NCBI GenBank assembly: GCA_963693305.1
Contig: OY855908.1
Span: 39,540,305 to 39,604,304 of the forward strand
DNA from: Meandrina meandrites
Lineage: Eukaryota > Cnidaria > Anthozoa > Scleractinia > Meandrinidae
DNA: 64,000 nt
Direction: 5' to 3'
Under the pieces are notes generated by a model, which saw nothing but the letters and a program-made list of their open reading frames with translations, was not told where the DNA came from and ran no database searches. The number at the start of each line of letters is the position of its first letter. The first letter of the stretch is position 1. Both the position numbers and the translations under genes were made by a program. Of this stretch, positions 25,501 through 38,991 are shown one piece after another.

Positions 25501-28500
25501 ATTTTACAATTTCGGTTTCATGCCACCATTTTGGGTGGGCTTTTCCAAGCAGCGCAAAACGCTGGGGTAACGAAGGTCGTCGAATTCCGTTCAAAACGCG
25601 TTTTTTCAACTTTCCCCATCGGGGCGAAGCGAAAAAACAGCGTTGGGATCGAATTTTACAATTTCGGTTTCATGCCACCATTTTGGGTGGGCTTTTCCAA
25701 GCAGCGGAAAAAGCCGTGTTCACGAAAGTGGTCCAATTGCGTTCAAAACGCGTTTTGTTAAATTTCCCCATCGGGGGGAAACGAAAAAACACCCTTGGGA
25801 TCGGATTTTACAATTTCGGTTTCATGCCACCATTTTGGGTGGGCTTTTCCAAGCAGCGCAAAACGCTGGGGTAACGAAAGTCGTCGAATTCCGTTCAAAA
25901 CGCGTTTTTTCAACTTTCCCCATCGGGGCGAAGCGAAAAAACAGCCTTGGGATCGAATTTTACAATTTCGGTTTCATGCCACCATTTTGGGTGGGCTTTT
26001 CCAAGCAGCGCAAAACGCTGGGGTAACGAAGGTCGTCGAATTCCGTTCAAAACGCGTTTTTTCAACTTTCCCCATCGGGGCGAAGCAAAAAAAACAGCCT
26101 TGGGATCGAATTTTACAATTTCGGTTTCATGCCACCATTTTGGGTGGGCTTTTCCAAGCAGCGCAAAACGCTGGGGTAACGAAGGTCGTCGAATTCCGTT
26201 CAAAACGCGTTTTTTCAACTTTCCCCATCGGGGCGAAGCGAAAAAACAGCCTTGGGATCGAATTTTACAATTTCGGTTTCATGCCACCATTTTGGGTGGG
26301 CTTTTCCAAGCAGCGCAAAACGCTGGGGTAACGAAGGTCGTCGAATTCCGTTCAAAACGCGTTTTTTCAACTTTCCCCATCGGGGCGAAGCAAAAAAAAC
26401 AGCCTTGGGATCGAATTTTACAATTTCGGTTTCATGCCACCATTTTGGGTGGGCTTTTCAAAGCAGCGGAAAAAGCCGGGTTCACGAAAGTGGTCCAATT
26501 GCGTTCAAAACGCGTTTTGTTAAATTTCCCCATCGGGGGGAAACGAAAAAACAGCCTTGGGATCGGATTTTACAATTTCGGTTTCATGCCACCATTTTGG
26601 GTGGGCTTTTCCAAGCAGCGCAAAACGCTGGGGTAACGAAGGTCGTCGAATTCCGTTCAAAACGCGTTTTTTCAACTTTCCCCATCGGGGCGAAGCGAAA
26701 AAACAGCGTTGGGATCGAATTTTACAATTTCGGTTTCATGCCACCATTTTGGGTGGGCTTTTCCAAGCAGCGGAAAAAGCCGTGTTCACGAAAGTGGTCC
26801 AATTGCGTTCAAAACGCGTTTTGTTAAATTACCCCATCGGGGGGAAACGAAAAAACACCCTTGGGATCGGATTTTACAATTTCGGTTTCATGCCACCATT
26901 TTGGGTGGGCTTTTCCAAGCAGCGCAAAACGCTGGGGTAACGAAGGTCGTCGAATTCCGTTCAAAACGCGTTTTTTCAACTTTCCCCATCGGGGCGAAGC
27001 GAAAAAACAGCCTTGGGATCGAATTTTACAATTTCGGTTTCATGCCACCATTTTGGGTGGGCTTTTCCAAGCAGCGCAAAACGCTGGGGTAACGAAGGTC
27101 GTCGAATTCCGTTCAAAACGCGTTTTTTCAACTTTCCCCATCGGGGCGAAGCAAAAAAAACAGCCTTGGGATCGAATTTTACAATTTCGGTTTCATGCCA
27201 CCATTTTGGGTGGGCTTTTCAAAGCAGCGGAAAAAGCCGGGTTCACGAAAGTGGTCCAATTGCGTTCAAAACGCGTTTTGTTAAATTTCCCCATCGGGGG
27301 GAAACGAAAAAACAGCCTTGGGATCGAATTTTACAATTTCGGTTTCATGCCACCATTTTGGGTGGGCTTTTCCAAGCAGCGAAAAACGCTGGGGTAACGA
27401 AGGTCGTCGAATTCCGTTCAAAACGCGTTTTTTCAACTTTTCCCATCGGGGCGAAGCAAAAAAAACAGCCTTGGGATCGAATTTTACAATTTCGGTTTCA
27501 TGCCACCATTTTGGGTGGGCTTTTCAAAGCAGCGGAAAAAGCCGGGTTCACGAAAGTGGTCCAATTGCGTTCAAAACGCGTTTTGTTAAATTTCCCCATC
27601 GGGGGGAAACGAAAAAACAGCCTTGGGATCGAATTTTACAATTTCGGTTTCATGCCACCATTTTGGGTGGGCTTTTCCAAGCAGCGAAAAACGCTGGGGT
27701 AACGAAGGTCGTCGAATTCCGTTCAAAACGCGTTTTTTCAACTTTCCCCATCGGGGCGAAGCAAAAAAAACAGCCTTGGGATCGAATTTTACAGTTTCGG
27801 TTTCATGCCACCATTTTGGGTGGGCTTTTCAAAGCAGCGGAAAAAGCCGGGTTCACGAAAGTGGTCCAATTGCGTTCAAAACGCGTTTTGTTAAATTTCC
27901 CCATCGGGGGGAAACGAAAAAACAGCCTTGGGATCGGATTTTACAATTTCGGTTTCATGCCACCATTTTGGGTGGGCTTTTCCAAGCAGCGCAAAACGCT
28001 GGGGTAACGAAGGTCGTCGAATTCCGTTCAAAACGCGTTTTTTCAACTTTCCCCATCGGGGCGAAGCGAAAAAACAGCGTTGGGATCGAATTTTACAATT
28101 TCGGTTTCATGCCACCATTTTGGGTGGGCTTTTCCAAGCAGCGGAAAAAGCCGTGTTCACGAAAGTGGTCCAATTGCGTTCAAAACGCGTTTTGTTAAAT
28201 TTCCCCATCGGGGGGAAACGAAAAAACACCCTTGGGATCGGATTTTACAATTTCGGTTTCATGCCACCATTTTGGGTGGGCTTTTCCAAGCAGCGCAAAA
28301 CGCTGGGGTAACGAAGGTCGTCGAATTCCGTTCAAAACGCGTTTTTTCAACTTTCCCCATCGGGGCGAAGCGAAAAAACAGCCTTGGGATCGAATTTTAC
28401 AATTTCGGTTTCATGCCACCATTTTGGGTGGGCTTTTCCAAGCAGCGCAAAACGCTGGGGTAACGAAGGTCGTCGAATTCCGTTCAAAACGCGTTTTTTC

Positions 28501-29300
28501 AACTTTCCCCATCGGGGCGAAGCAAAAAAAACAGCCTTGGGATCGAATTTTACAATTTCGGTTTCATGCCACCATTTTGGGTGGGCTTTTCAAAGCAGCG
28601 GAAAAAGCCGGGTTCACGAAAGTGGTCCAATTGCGTTCAAAACGCGTTTTGTTAAATTTCCCCATCGGGGGGAAACGAAAAAACACCCTTGGGATCGGAT
28701 TTTACAATTTCGGTTTCATGCCACCATTTTGGGTGGGCTTTTCCAAGCAGCGCAAAACGCTGGGGTAACGAAAGTCGTCGAATTCCGTTCAAAACGCGTT
28801 TTTTCAACTTTCCCCATCGGGGCGAAGCGAAAAAACAGCCTTGGGATCGAATTTTACAATTTCGGTTTCATGCCACCATTTTGGGTGGGCTTTTCCAAGC
28901 AGCGCAAAACGCTGGGGTAACGAAGGTCGTCGAATTCCGTTCAAAACGCGTTTTTTCAACTTTCCCCATCGGGGCGAAGCAAAAAAAACAGCCTTGGGAT
29001 CGAATTTTACAATTTCGGTTTCATGCCACCATTTTGGGTGGGCTTTTCAAAGCAGCGGAAAAAGCCGGGTTCACGAAAGTGGTCCAATTGCGTTCAAAAC
29101 GCGTTTTGTTAAATTTCCCCATCGGGGGGAAACGAAAAAACACCCTTGGGATCGGATTTTACAATTTCGGTTTCATGCCACCATTTTGGGTGGTCTTTTC
29201 CAAGCAGCGCAAAACGCTGGGGTAACGAAGGTCGTCGAATTCCGTTCAAAACGCGTTTTTTCAACTTTCCCCATCGGGGCGAAGCGAAAAAACACCCTTG
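22599..29300 (+). repeat. Zone of 153-bp A8-type A monomers
   Basis: Eleven A units carry GC-A8-CAG in place of GCG-A6-CAG, making them 153 bp. Their A-runs start at 22,891; 23,500; 24,413; 25,326; 26,087; 26,392; 27,153; 27,458; 27,763; 28,524 and 28,981. Spacings are 304-305, 457, 609, 760-761 and 913 bp, that is 2, 3, 4, 5 and 6 units. Most are followed by a B unit with TTTTCAAAGCAGCGG at the junction. A GCCGTGTTC B sub-variant is interspersed. The extra base shifts the reading frame and lets frames run up to 229 codons; this does not indicate coding. Confidence 0.85.
27075..27989 (+). repeat. Dimer higher-order repeat, 3 x 305 bp
   Basis: An A8 A unit (153 bp) plus a B unit (152 bp) is repeated three times, starting at 27,075, 27,380 and 27,685. 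The second and third A units share CGAAAAACGCTGG. One private change, TTACAGTTTCGG, lies in the third. Confidence 0.85.
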
Positions 29301-30727
29301 GGATCGAATTTTACAATTTCGGTTTCATGCCACCATTTTGGGTGGGCTTTTCCAAGCAGCGCAAAACGCTGGGGTAACGAAGGACGTCGAATTCCGTTCA
29401 AAACGCGTTTTTTCAACTTTCCCCATCGGGGCGAAGCGAAAAAACAGCCTTGGGATCGAATTTTACAATTTCGGTTTCATGCCACCATTTTGGGTGGGCT
29501 TTTCCAAGCAGCGGAAAAAGCCGGGTTCACGAAAGTGGTCCAATTGCGTTCAAAACGCGTTTTGTTAAATTTCCCCATCGGGGGGAAACGAAAAAACAGC
29601 CTTGGGATCGGATTTTACAATTTCGGTTTCATGCCACCATTTTGGGTGGGCTTTTCCAAGCAGCGCAAAACGCTGGGGTAACGAAGGTCGTCGAATTCCG
29701 TTCAAAACGCGTTTTTTCAACTTTCCCCATCGGGGCGAAGCGAAAAAACACCCTTGGGATCGAATTTTACAATTTCGGTTTCATGCCACCATTTTGGGTG
29801 GGCTTTTCCAAGCAGCGGAAAAAGCCGGGTTCACGAAAGTGGTCCAATTGCGTTCAAAACGCGTTTTGTTAAATTTCCCCATCGGGGGGAAACGAAAAAA
29901 CACCCTAGGGATCGCATTTTACAATTTCGGTTTCATGCCACCATTTTGGGTGGGCTTTTCCAAGCAGCGCAAAACGCTGGGGTAACGAAGGTCGTCGAAT
30001 TCCGTTCAAAACGCGTTTTTTCAACTTTCCCCATCGGGGCGAAGCGAAAAAACAGCCTTGGGATCGAATTTTACAATTTCGGTTTCATGCCACCATTTTG
30101 GGTGGGCTTTTCCAAGCAGCGGAAAAAGCCGGGTTCACGAAAGTGGTCCAATTGCGTTCAAAACGCGTTTTGTTAAATTTCCCCATCGGGGGGAAACGAA
30201 AAAACACCCTTGGGATCGGATTTTACAATTTCGGTTTCATGCCACCATTTTGGGTGGGCTTTTCCAAGCAGCGCAAAACGCTGGGGTAACGAAGGTCGTC
30301 GAATTCCGTTGAAAAGGCGTTTTTTCAACTTTCCCCATCGGGGCGAAGCGAAAAAACAGCCTTGGGATCAAATTTTACAATTTCGGTTTCATGCCACCAT
30401 TTTGGGTGGGCTTTTCAAAGCAGCGGAAAAAGCCGGGTTCACGAAAGTGGTCCAATTGCGTTCAAAACGCGTTTTGTTAAATTTCCCCATCGGGGGGAAA
30501 CGAAAAAACACCCTTGGGATCGGATTTTACAATTTCGGTTTCATGCCACCATTTTGGGTGGGCTTTTCCAAGCAGCGCAAAACGCTGGGGTAACGAAGGT
30601 CGTCGAATTCCGTTCAAAACGCGTTTTTTCAACTTTCCCCATCGGGGCGAAGCGAAAAAACAGCCTTGGGATCGAATTTTACAATTTCGGTTTCATGCCA
30701 CCATTTTGGGTGGGCTTTTCCAAGCAG
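29301..30727 (+). repeat. Ordinary alternating A/B stretch
   Basis: Mostly alternating A and B units with few private changes (CACCCTAGGGATCGC near 29,905; CCGTTGAAAAGGCG near 30,310). I see no gene or other element. Confidence 0.8.
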
Positions 30728-32551
30728 CGCAAAACGCTGGGGTAACGAAGGTCGTCGAATTCCGTTCAAAACGCGTTTTTTCAACTTTCCCCATCGGGGC
30801 GAAGCGAAAAAACAGCCTTGGGATCGAATTTTACAATTTCGGTTTCATGCCACCATTTTGGGTGGGCTTTTCCAAGCAGCGGAAAAAGCCGGGTTCACGA
30901 AAGTGGTCCAATTCCGTTCAAAACGCGTTTTGTTAAATTTCCCCATCGGGGCGAAGCGCAAAAACAATCTTGGGATCGGATTTTACAATTTCGGTTTCAT
31001 GCCACCATTTTGGGTGGGCTTTTCCAAGCAGCGGAAAAAGCCGGGTTCACGAAAGTGGTCCAATTCCGTTCAAAACGCGTTTTTTCAACTTTCCCCATCG
31101 GGGCGAAGCGAAAAAACAGCCTTGGGATCGAATTTTACAATTTCGATTTCATGCCACCATTTTGGGTGGGCTTTTCCAAGCAGCGCAAAACGCTGGGGTA
31201 ACGAAGGTCGTCGAATTCCGTTCAAAACGCGTTTTTTCAACTTTCCCCATCGGGGCGAAGCGAAAAAACAGCCTTGGGATCGAATTTTACAATTTCGGTT
31301 TCATGCCACCATTTTGGGTGGGCTTTTCCAAGCAGCGCAAAACGCTGGGGTAACGAAGGTCGTCGAATTCCGTTCAAAACGCGTTTTTTCAACTTTCCCC
31401 ATCGGGGCGAAGCGAAAAAACAGCCTTGGGATCGAATTTTACAATTTCGGTTTCATGCCACCATTTTGGGTGGGCTTTTCCAAGCAGCGGAAAAAGCCGG
31501 GTTCACGAAAGTGGTCCAATTCCGTTCAAAACGCGTTTTGTTAAATTTCCCCATCGGGGCGAAGCGCAAAAACAATCTTGGGATCGGATTTTACAATTTC
31601 GGTTTCATGCCACCATTTTGGGTGGGCTTTTCCAAGCAGCGGAAAAAGCCGGGTTCACGAAAGTGGTCCAATTCCGTTCAAAACGCGTTTTTTCAACTTT
31701 CCCCATCGGGGCGAAGCGAAAAAACAGCCTTGGGATCGAATTTTACAATTTCGATTTCATGCCACCATTTTGGGTGGGCTTTTCCAAGCAGCGCAAAACG
31801 CTGGGGTAACGAAGGTCGTCGAATTCCGTTCAAAACGCGTTTTTTCAACTTTCCCCATCGGGGCGAAGCGAAAAAACACCCTTGGGATCGAATTTTACAA
31901 TTTCGGTTTCATGCCACCATTTTGGGTGGGCTTTTCCAAGCAGCGCAAAACGCTGGGGTAACGAAGGTCGTCGAATTCCGTTCAAAACGCGTTTTTTCAA
32001 CTTTCCCCATCGGGGCGAAGCGAAAAAACAGCCTTGGGATCGAATTTTACAATTTCGGTTTCATGCCACCATTTTGGGTGGGCTTTTCCAAGCAGCGGAA
32101 AAAGCCGGGTTCACGAAAGTGGTCCAATTCCGTTCAAAACGCGTTTTGTTAAATTTCCCCATCGGGGCGAAGCGCAAAAACAATCTTGGGATCGGATTTT
32201 ACAATTTCGGTTTCATGCCACCATTTTGGGTGGGCTTTTCCAAGCAGCGCAAAAAGCCGGGTTCACGAAAGTGGTCCAATTCCGTTCAAAACGCGTTTTT
32301 TCAACTTTCCCCATCGGGGCGAAGCGAAAAAACAGCCTTGGGATCGAATTTTACAATTTCGGTTTCATGCCACCATTTTGGGTGGGCTTTTCCAAGCAGC
32401 GCAAAACGCTGGGGTAACGAAGGTCGTCGAATTCCGTTCAAAACGCGTTTTTTCAACTTTCCCCATCGGGGCGAAGCGAAAAAACAGCCTTGGGATCGAA
32501 TTTTACAATTTCGGTTTCATGCCACCATTTTGGGTGGGCTTTTCCAAGCAG
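30728..32551 (+). repeat. Tetramer higher-order repeat, 3 x 608 bp
   Basis: Blocks start at 30,728, 31,336 and 31,944. Each is: A; B head with ATTCCG and an A-like right half (GGGGCGAAGCGCAAAAAC); B head joined to an A body; A. The mosaic second and third units are preserved between copies, so the hybrids formed before the block was amplified. Blocks 1 and 2 share TTTCGATTTC, which block 3 lacks. Confidence 0.85.
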
Positions 32552-35500
32552 CGCAAAACGCTGGGGTAACGAAGGTCGTCGAATTCCGTTCAAAACGCGT
32601 TTTTTCAACTTTCCCCATCGGGGCGAAGCGAAAAAACAGCCTTGGGATCGAATTTTACAATTTCGGTTTCATGCCACCATTTTGGGTGGGCTTTTCCAAG
32701 CAGCGGAAAAAGCCGGGTTCACGAAAGTGGTCCAATTGCGTTCAAAACGCGTTTTGTTAAATTTCCCCATCGGGGGGAAACGAAAAAACAGTCTTGGGAT
32801 CGGATTTTACAATTTCGGTTTCATGCCACCATTTTGGGTGGGCTTTTCCAAGCAGCGCAAAAAGCCGGGTTCACGAAAGTGGTCCAATTGCGTTCAAAAC
32901 GCGTTTTTTCAAATTTCCCCATCGGGGGGAAACGAAAAAACACCCTTGGGATCGGATTTTACAATTTCGGTTTCATGCCACCATTTTAGGTGGGCTTTTC
33001 CAAGCAGCGCAAAACGCTGGGGTAACGAAGGTCGTCGAATTCCGTTCAAAACGCGTTTTTTCAACTTTCCCCATCGGGGCGAAGCGAAAAAACAGCCTTG
33101 GGATCGAATTTTAAAATTTCGGTTTCATGCCACCATTTTGGGTGGGCTTTTCCAAGCAGCGCAAAACGCTGGGTAACGAAGGTCGTCGAATTCCGTTCAA
33201 AACGCGTTTTTTCAACTTTCCCCATCGGGGCGAAGCGAAAAAACAGCCTTGGGATCGAATTTTACAATTTCGGTTTCATGCCACCATTTTGGGTGGGCTT
33301 TTCCAAGCAGCGCAAAAAGCCGGGTTCACGAAAGTGGTCCAATTGCGTTCAAAACGCGTTTTGTTAAATTTCCCCATCGGGGGGAAACGAAAAAACACCC
33401 TTGGGATCGGATTTTACAATTTCGGTTTCATGCCACCATTTTGGGTGGGCTTTTCCAAGCAGCGCAAAACACTGGGGTAACGAAGGTCGTCGAATTCCGT
33501 TCAAAACGCGTTTTTTCAACTTTCCCCATCGGGGCGAGGCGAAAAAACAGCCTTGGGATCGAATTTTACAATTTCGGTTTCATGCCACCATTTTGGGTGG
33601 GCTTTTCCAAGCAGCGGAAAAAGCCGGGTTCACGAAAGTGGTCCATTTGCGTTCAAAACGCGTTTTGTTAAATTTCCCCATCGGGGGGAAACGAAAAAAC
33701 ACCCTTGGGATCTGATTTTACAATTTCGGTTTCATGCCACCATTTTGGGTGGGCTTTTCCAAGCAGCGGAAAAAGCCGGGTTCACGAAAGTGGTCCAATT
33801 CCGTTCAAAACGCGTTTAGTTAAATTTCCCCATCGGGGCGAAGCGAAAAAACACCCTTGGGATCGGATTTTACAATTTCGGTTTCATGCCACCATTTTGG
33901 GTGGGCTTTTCCAAGCAGCGCAAAACGCTGGGGTAACGAAGGTCGTCGAATTCCGTTCAAAACGCGTTTTTTCAACTTTCCCCATCGGGGCGAAGCGAAA
34001 AAACAGCCTTGGGATCGAATTTTACAATTTCGGTTTCATGCCACCATTTTGGGTGGGCTTTTCCAAGCAGCGGAAAAAGCCGGGTTCACGAAAGTGGTCC
34101 AATTCCGTTCAAAACGCGTTTTGTTAAATTTCCCCATCGGGGCGAAGCGAAAAAACACCCTTGGGATCGGATTTTACAATTTCGGTTTCATGCCACCATT
34201 TTGGGTGGGCTTTTCCAAGCAGCGCAAAAAGCCGGGTTCACGAAAGTGGTCCATTTGCGTTCAAAACGCGTTTTGTTAAATTTCCCCATCGGGGGGAAAC
34301 GAAAAAACACCCTTGGGATCGGATTTTACAATTTCGGTTTCATGCCACCATTTTGGGTGGGCTTTTCCAAGCAGCGCAAAACACTGGGGTAACGAAGGTC
34401 GTCGAATTCCGTTCAAAACGCGTTTTTTCAACTTTCCCCATCGGGGCGAGGCGAAAAAACAGCCTTGGGATCGAATTTTACAATTTCGGTTTCATGCCAC
34501 CATTTTGGGTGGGCTTTTCCAAGCAGCGGAAAAAGCCGGGTTCACGAAAGTGGTCCATTTGCGTTCAAAACGCGTTTTGTTAAATTTCCCCATCGGGGGG
34601 AAACGAAAAAACACCCTTGGGATCGGATTTTACAATTTCGGTTTCATGCCACCATTTTGGGTGGGCTTTTCCAAGCAGCGCAAAACGCTGGGGTAACGAA
34701 GGTCGTCGAATTCCGTTCAAAACGCGTTTTTTCAACTTTCCCCATCGGGGCGAAGCGAAAAAACAGCCTTGGGATCGAATTTTACAATTTCGGTTTCATG
34801 CCACCATTTTGGGTGGGCTTTTCCAAGCAGCGGAAAAAGCCGGGTTCACGAAAGTGGTCCAATTCCGTTCAAAACGCGTTTTGTTAAATTTCCCCATCGG
34901 GGCGAAGCGAAAAAACACCCTTGGGATCGGATTTTACAATTTCGGTTTCATGCCACCATTTTGGGTGGGCTTTTCCAAGCAGCGCAAAACGCTGGGGTAA
35001 CGAAGGTCGTCGAATTCCGTTCAAAACGCGTTTTTTCAACTTTCCCCATCGGGGCGAAGCGAAAAAACAGCCTTGGGATCGAATTTTACAATTTCGGTTT
35101 CATGCCACCATTTTGGGTGGGCTTTTCCAAGCAGCGGAAAAAGCCGGGTTCACGAAAGTGGTCCAATTCCGTTCAAAACGCGTTTAGTTAAATTTCCCCA
35201 TCGGGGCGAAGCGAAAAAACACCCTTGGGATCGGATTTTACAATTTCGGTTTCATGCCACCATTTTGGGTGGGCTTTTCCAAGCAGCGCAAAACGCTGGG
35301 GTAACGAAGGTCGTCGAATTCCGTTCAAAACGCGTTTTTTCAACTTTCCCCATCGGGGCGAAGCGAAAAAACAGCCTTGGGATCGAATTTTACAATTTCG
35401 GTTTCATGCCACCATTTTGGGTGGGCTTTTCCAAGCAGCGGAAAAAGCCGGGTTCACGAAAGTGGTCCAATTCCGTTCAAAACGCGTTTTGTTAAATTTC

Positions 35501-36896
35501 CCCATCGGGGCGAAGCGAAAAAACACCCTTGGGATCGGATTTTACAATTTCGGTTTCATGCCACCATTTTGGGTGGGCTTTTCCAAGCAGCGCAAAAAGC
35601 CGGGTTCACGAAAGTGGTCCAATTGCGTTCAAAACGCGTTTTTTCAAATTTCCCCATCGGGGGGAAACGAAAAAACAGCCTTGGGATCGAATTTTACAAT
35701 TTCGGTTTCATGCCACCATTTTGGGTGGGCTTTTCCAAGCAGCGCAAAACGCTGGGGTAACGAAGGTCGTCGAATTCCGTTCAAAACGCGTTTTTTCAAC
35801 TTTCCCCATCGGGGCGAAGCGAAAAAACAGCCTTGGGATCGAATTTTACAATTTCGGTTTCATGCCACCATTTTGGGTGGGCTTTTCCAAGCAGCGGAAA
35901 AAGCCGGGTTCACGAAAGTGGTCCAATTCCGTTCAAAACGCGTTTAGTTAAATTTCCCCATCGGGGCGAAGCGAAAAAACACCCTTGGGATCGGATTTTA
36001 CAATTTCGGTTTCATGCCACCATTTTGGGTGGGCTTTTCCAAGCAGCGCAAAACGCTGGGGTAACGAAGGTCGTCGAATTCCGTTCAAAACGCGTTTTTT
36101 CAACTTTCCCCATCGGGGCGAAGCGAAAAAACAGCCTTGGGATCGAATTTTACAATTTCGGTTTCATGCCACCATTTTGGGTGGGCTTTTCCAAGCAGCG
36201 CAAAAAGCCGGGTTCACGAAAGTGGTCCAATTGCGTTCAAAACGCGTTTTTTCAAATTTCCCCATCGGGGGGAAACGAAAAAACAGCCTTGGGATCGAAT
36301 TTTACAATTTCGGTTTCATGCCACCATTTTGGGTGGGCTTTTCCAAGCAGCGCAAAAGGCTGGGGTAACGAAGGTCGTCGAATTCCGTTCAAAACGCGTT
36401 TTTTCAACTTTCCCCATCGGGGCGAAGCGAAAAAACAGCCTTGGGATCGAATTTTACAATTTCGGTTTCATGCCACCATTTTGGGTGGGCTTTTCCAAGC
36501 AGCGCAAAACGCTGGGGTAACGAAGGTCGTCGAATTCCGTTCAAAACGCGTTTTTTCAACTTTCCCCATCGGGGCGAAGCGAAAAAACAGCCTTGGGATC
36601 GAATTTTACAATTTCGGTTTCATGCCACCATTTTGGGTGGGCTTTTCCAAGCAGCGGAAAAAGCCGGGTTCACGAAAGTGGTCCAATTGTGTTCAAAACG
36701 CGTTTTGTTAAATTTCCCCATCGGGGGGAAACGAAAAAACAGCCTTGGGATCGGATTTTACAATTTCGGTTTCATCCCACCATTTTGGGTGGGCTTTTCC
36801 AAGCAGCGCAAAACGCTGGGGTAACGAAGGTCGTCGAATTCCGTTCAAAACGCGTTTTTTCAACTTTCCCCATCGGGGCGAAGCGAAAAAACAGCC
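32552..36896 (+). repeat. Hybrid-rich stretch with a 912-bp copy and 304-bp pairs
   Basis: The unit markers AAAACACTGG (near 33,466 and 34,378) and GGTCCATTTGCG (near 33,642; 34,250; 34,555) show a six-unit, 912-bp copy of about 33,249-33,704 at 34,161-34,616. From about 34,617 to 35,528 the order is 304-bp A+B pairs whose B units carry ATTCCG. GCGTTTAGTTAAA occurs near 33,817, 35,185 and 35,945. One unit near 33,173 is 151 bp (GCTGGGTAACG). Confidence 0.7.
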
Positions 36897-38390
36897 TTGG
36901 GATCGAATTTTACAATTTCGGTTTCATGCCACCATTTTGGGTGGGCTTTTCCAAGCAGCGGAAAAAGCCGGGTTCACGAAAGTGGTCCAATTGCGTTCAA
37001 AACGCGTTTTGTTAAATTTCCCCATCGGGGGGAAACGAAAAAACAGCCTTGGGATCGGATTTTACAATTTCGGTTTCATCCCACCATTTTGGGTGGGCTT
37101 TTCCAAGCAGCGCAAAACGCTGGGGTAACGAAGGTCGTCGAATTCCGTTCAAAACGCGTTTTTTCAACTTTCCCCATCGGGGCGAAGCGAAAAAACAGCC
37201 TTGGGATCGAATTTTACAATTTCGGTTTCATGCCACCATTTTGGGTGGGCTTTTCCAAGCAGCGGAAAAAGCCGGGTTCACGAAAGTGGTCCAATTGCGT
37301 TCAAAACGCGTTTTTTCAAATTTCCCCATCGGGGGGAAACGAAAAAACAGCCTTGGGATCGAATTTTACAATTTCGGTTTCATGCCACCATTTTGGGTGG
37401 GCTTTTCCAAGCAGCGCAAAACGCTGGGGTAACGAAGGTCGTCGAATTCCGTTCAAAACGCGTTTTTTCAACTTTCCCCATCGGGGCGAAGCGAAAAAAC
37501 AGCCTTGGGATCGAATTTTACAATTTCGGTTTCATGCCACCATTTTGGGTGGGCTTTTCCAAGCAGCGGAAAAAGCCGGGTTCACGAAAGTGGTCCAATT
37601 GTGTTCAAAACGCGTTTTGTTAAATTTCCCCATCGGGGGGAAACGAAAAAACAGCCTTGGGATCGGATTTTACAATTTCGGTTTCATCCCACCATTTTGG
37701 GTGGGCTTTTCCAAGCAGCGCAAAACGCTGGGGTAACGAAGGTCGTCGAATTCCGTTCAAAACGCGTTTTTTCAACTTTCCCCATCGGGGCGAAGCGAAA
37801 AAACAGCCTTGGGATCGAATTTTACAATTTCGGTTTCATGCCACCATTTTGGGTGGGCTTTTCCAAGCAGCGGAAAAAGCCGGGTTCACGAAAGTGGTCC
37901 AATTCCGTTCAAAACGCGTTTTGTTAAATTTCCCCATCGGGGCGAAGCGAAAAAACACCCTTGGGATCGGATTTTACAATTTCGGTTTCATGCCACCATT
38001 TTGGGTGGGCTTTTCCAAGCAGCGCAAAAAGCCGGGTTCACGAAAGTGGTCCAATTGCGTTCAAAACGCGTTTTTTCAAATTTCCCCATCGGGGGGAAAC
38101 GAAAAAACAGCCTTGGGATCGAATTTTACAATTTCGGTTTCATGCCACCATTTTGGGTGGGCTTTTCCAAGCAGCGCAAAACGCTGGGGTAACGAAGGTC
38201 GTCGAATTCCGTTCAAAACGCGTTTTTTCAACTTTCCCCATCGGGGCGAAGCGAAAAAACAGCCTTGGGATCGAATTTTACAATTTCGGTTTCATGCCAC
38301 CATTTTGGGTGGGCTTTTCCAAGCAGCGGAAAAAACCGGGTTCACGAAAGTGGTCCAATTCCGTTCAAAACGCGTTTTGTTAAATTTCCC
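36897..38390 (+). repeat. Block copy 1 of a 17-unit-offset duplication
   Basis: About 1.5 kb is nearly repeated at 39,481-40,975, an offset of 2,584 bp (17 x 152). Shared markers are TTTCATCCCACC (37,080/39,664 and 37,688/40,272), AATTGTGTTC (37,601/40,185) and AAAAAACCGGG (38,33x/40,91x). The CATCCCACC variant extends the CCACC/GGTGG dyad to a 6-bp arm (CCCACC/GGTGGG). Confidence 0.8.
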
Positions 38391-38991
38391 CATCGGGGCG
38401 AAGCGAAAAAACACCCTTGGGATCGGATTTTACAATTTCGGTTTCATGCCACCATTTTGGGTGGGCTTTTCCAAGCAGCGCAAAAAGCCGGGTTCACGAA
38501 AGTGGTCCAATTGCGTTCAAAACGCGTTTTTTCAAATTTCCCCATCGGGGGGAAACGAAAAAACAGCCTTGGGATCGAATTTTACAATTTCGGTTTCATG
38601 CCACCATTTTGGGTGGGCTTTTCCAAGCAGCGCAAAACGCTGGGGTAACGAAGGTCGTCGAATTCCGTTCAAAACGCGTTTTTTCAACTTTCCCCATCGG
38701 GGCGAAGCGAAAAAACAGCCTTGGGATCGAATTTTACAATTTCGGTTTCATGCCACCATTTTGGGTGGGCTTTTCCAAGCAGCGGAAAAAACCGGGTTCA
38801 CGAAAGTGGTCCAATTCCGTTCAAAACGCGTTTTGTTAAATTTCCCCATCGGGGCGAAGCGAAAAAACAATCTTGGGATCGGATTTTACAATTTCGGTTT
38901 CATGCCACCATTTTGGGTGGGCTTTTCCAAGCAGCGGAAAAAGCCGGGTTCACGAAAGTGGTCCAATTCCGTTCAAAACGCGTTTTGTTAA
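37657..38991 (+). repeat. 456-bp trimer stretch containing the longest open frame (not a gene)
   Basis: Starting from a TTG at 37,657, a frame stays open for 444 codons. The local order repeats every three units (456 bp = 152 codons), so the frame re-enters the same register, and the units in that register lack the usual in-frame TAA. The start is TTG, the predicted product is only the satellite read in rotating frames, and no gene signal flanks it. It is annotated so that it is not mistaken for a gene. Confidence 0.85.

Noticed and set aside
37657..38991. 444-codon open frame, and many 100-430-codon frames elsewhere on the + strand
   Set aside because: All are the satellite read in rotating frames. 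They begin at TTG, recur every 152 bp and overlap each other. They have no promoter, splice or ribosome-binding context, and the same DNA gives equivalent frames in every phase.
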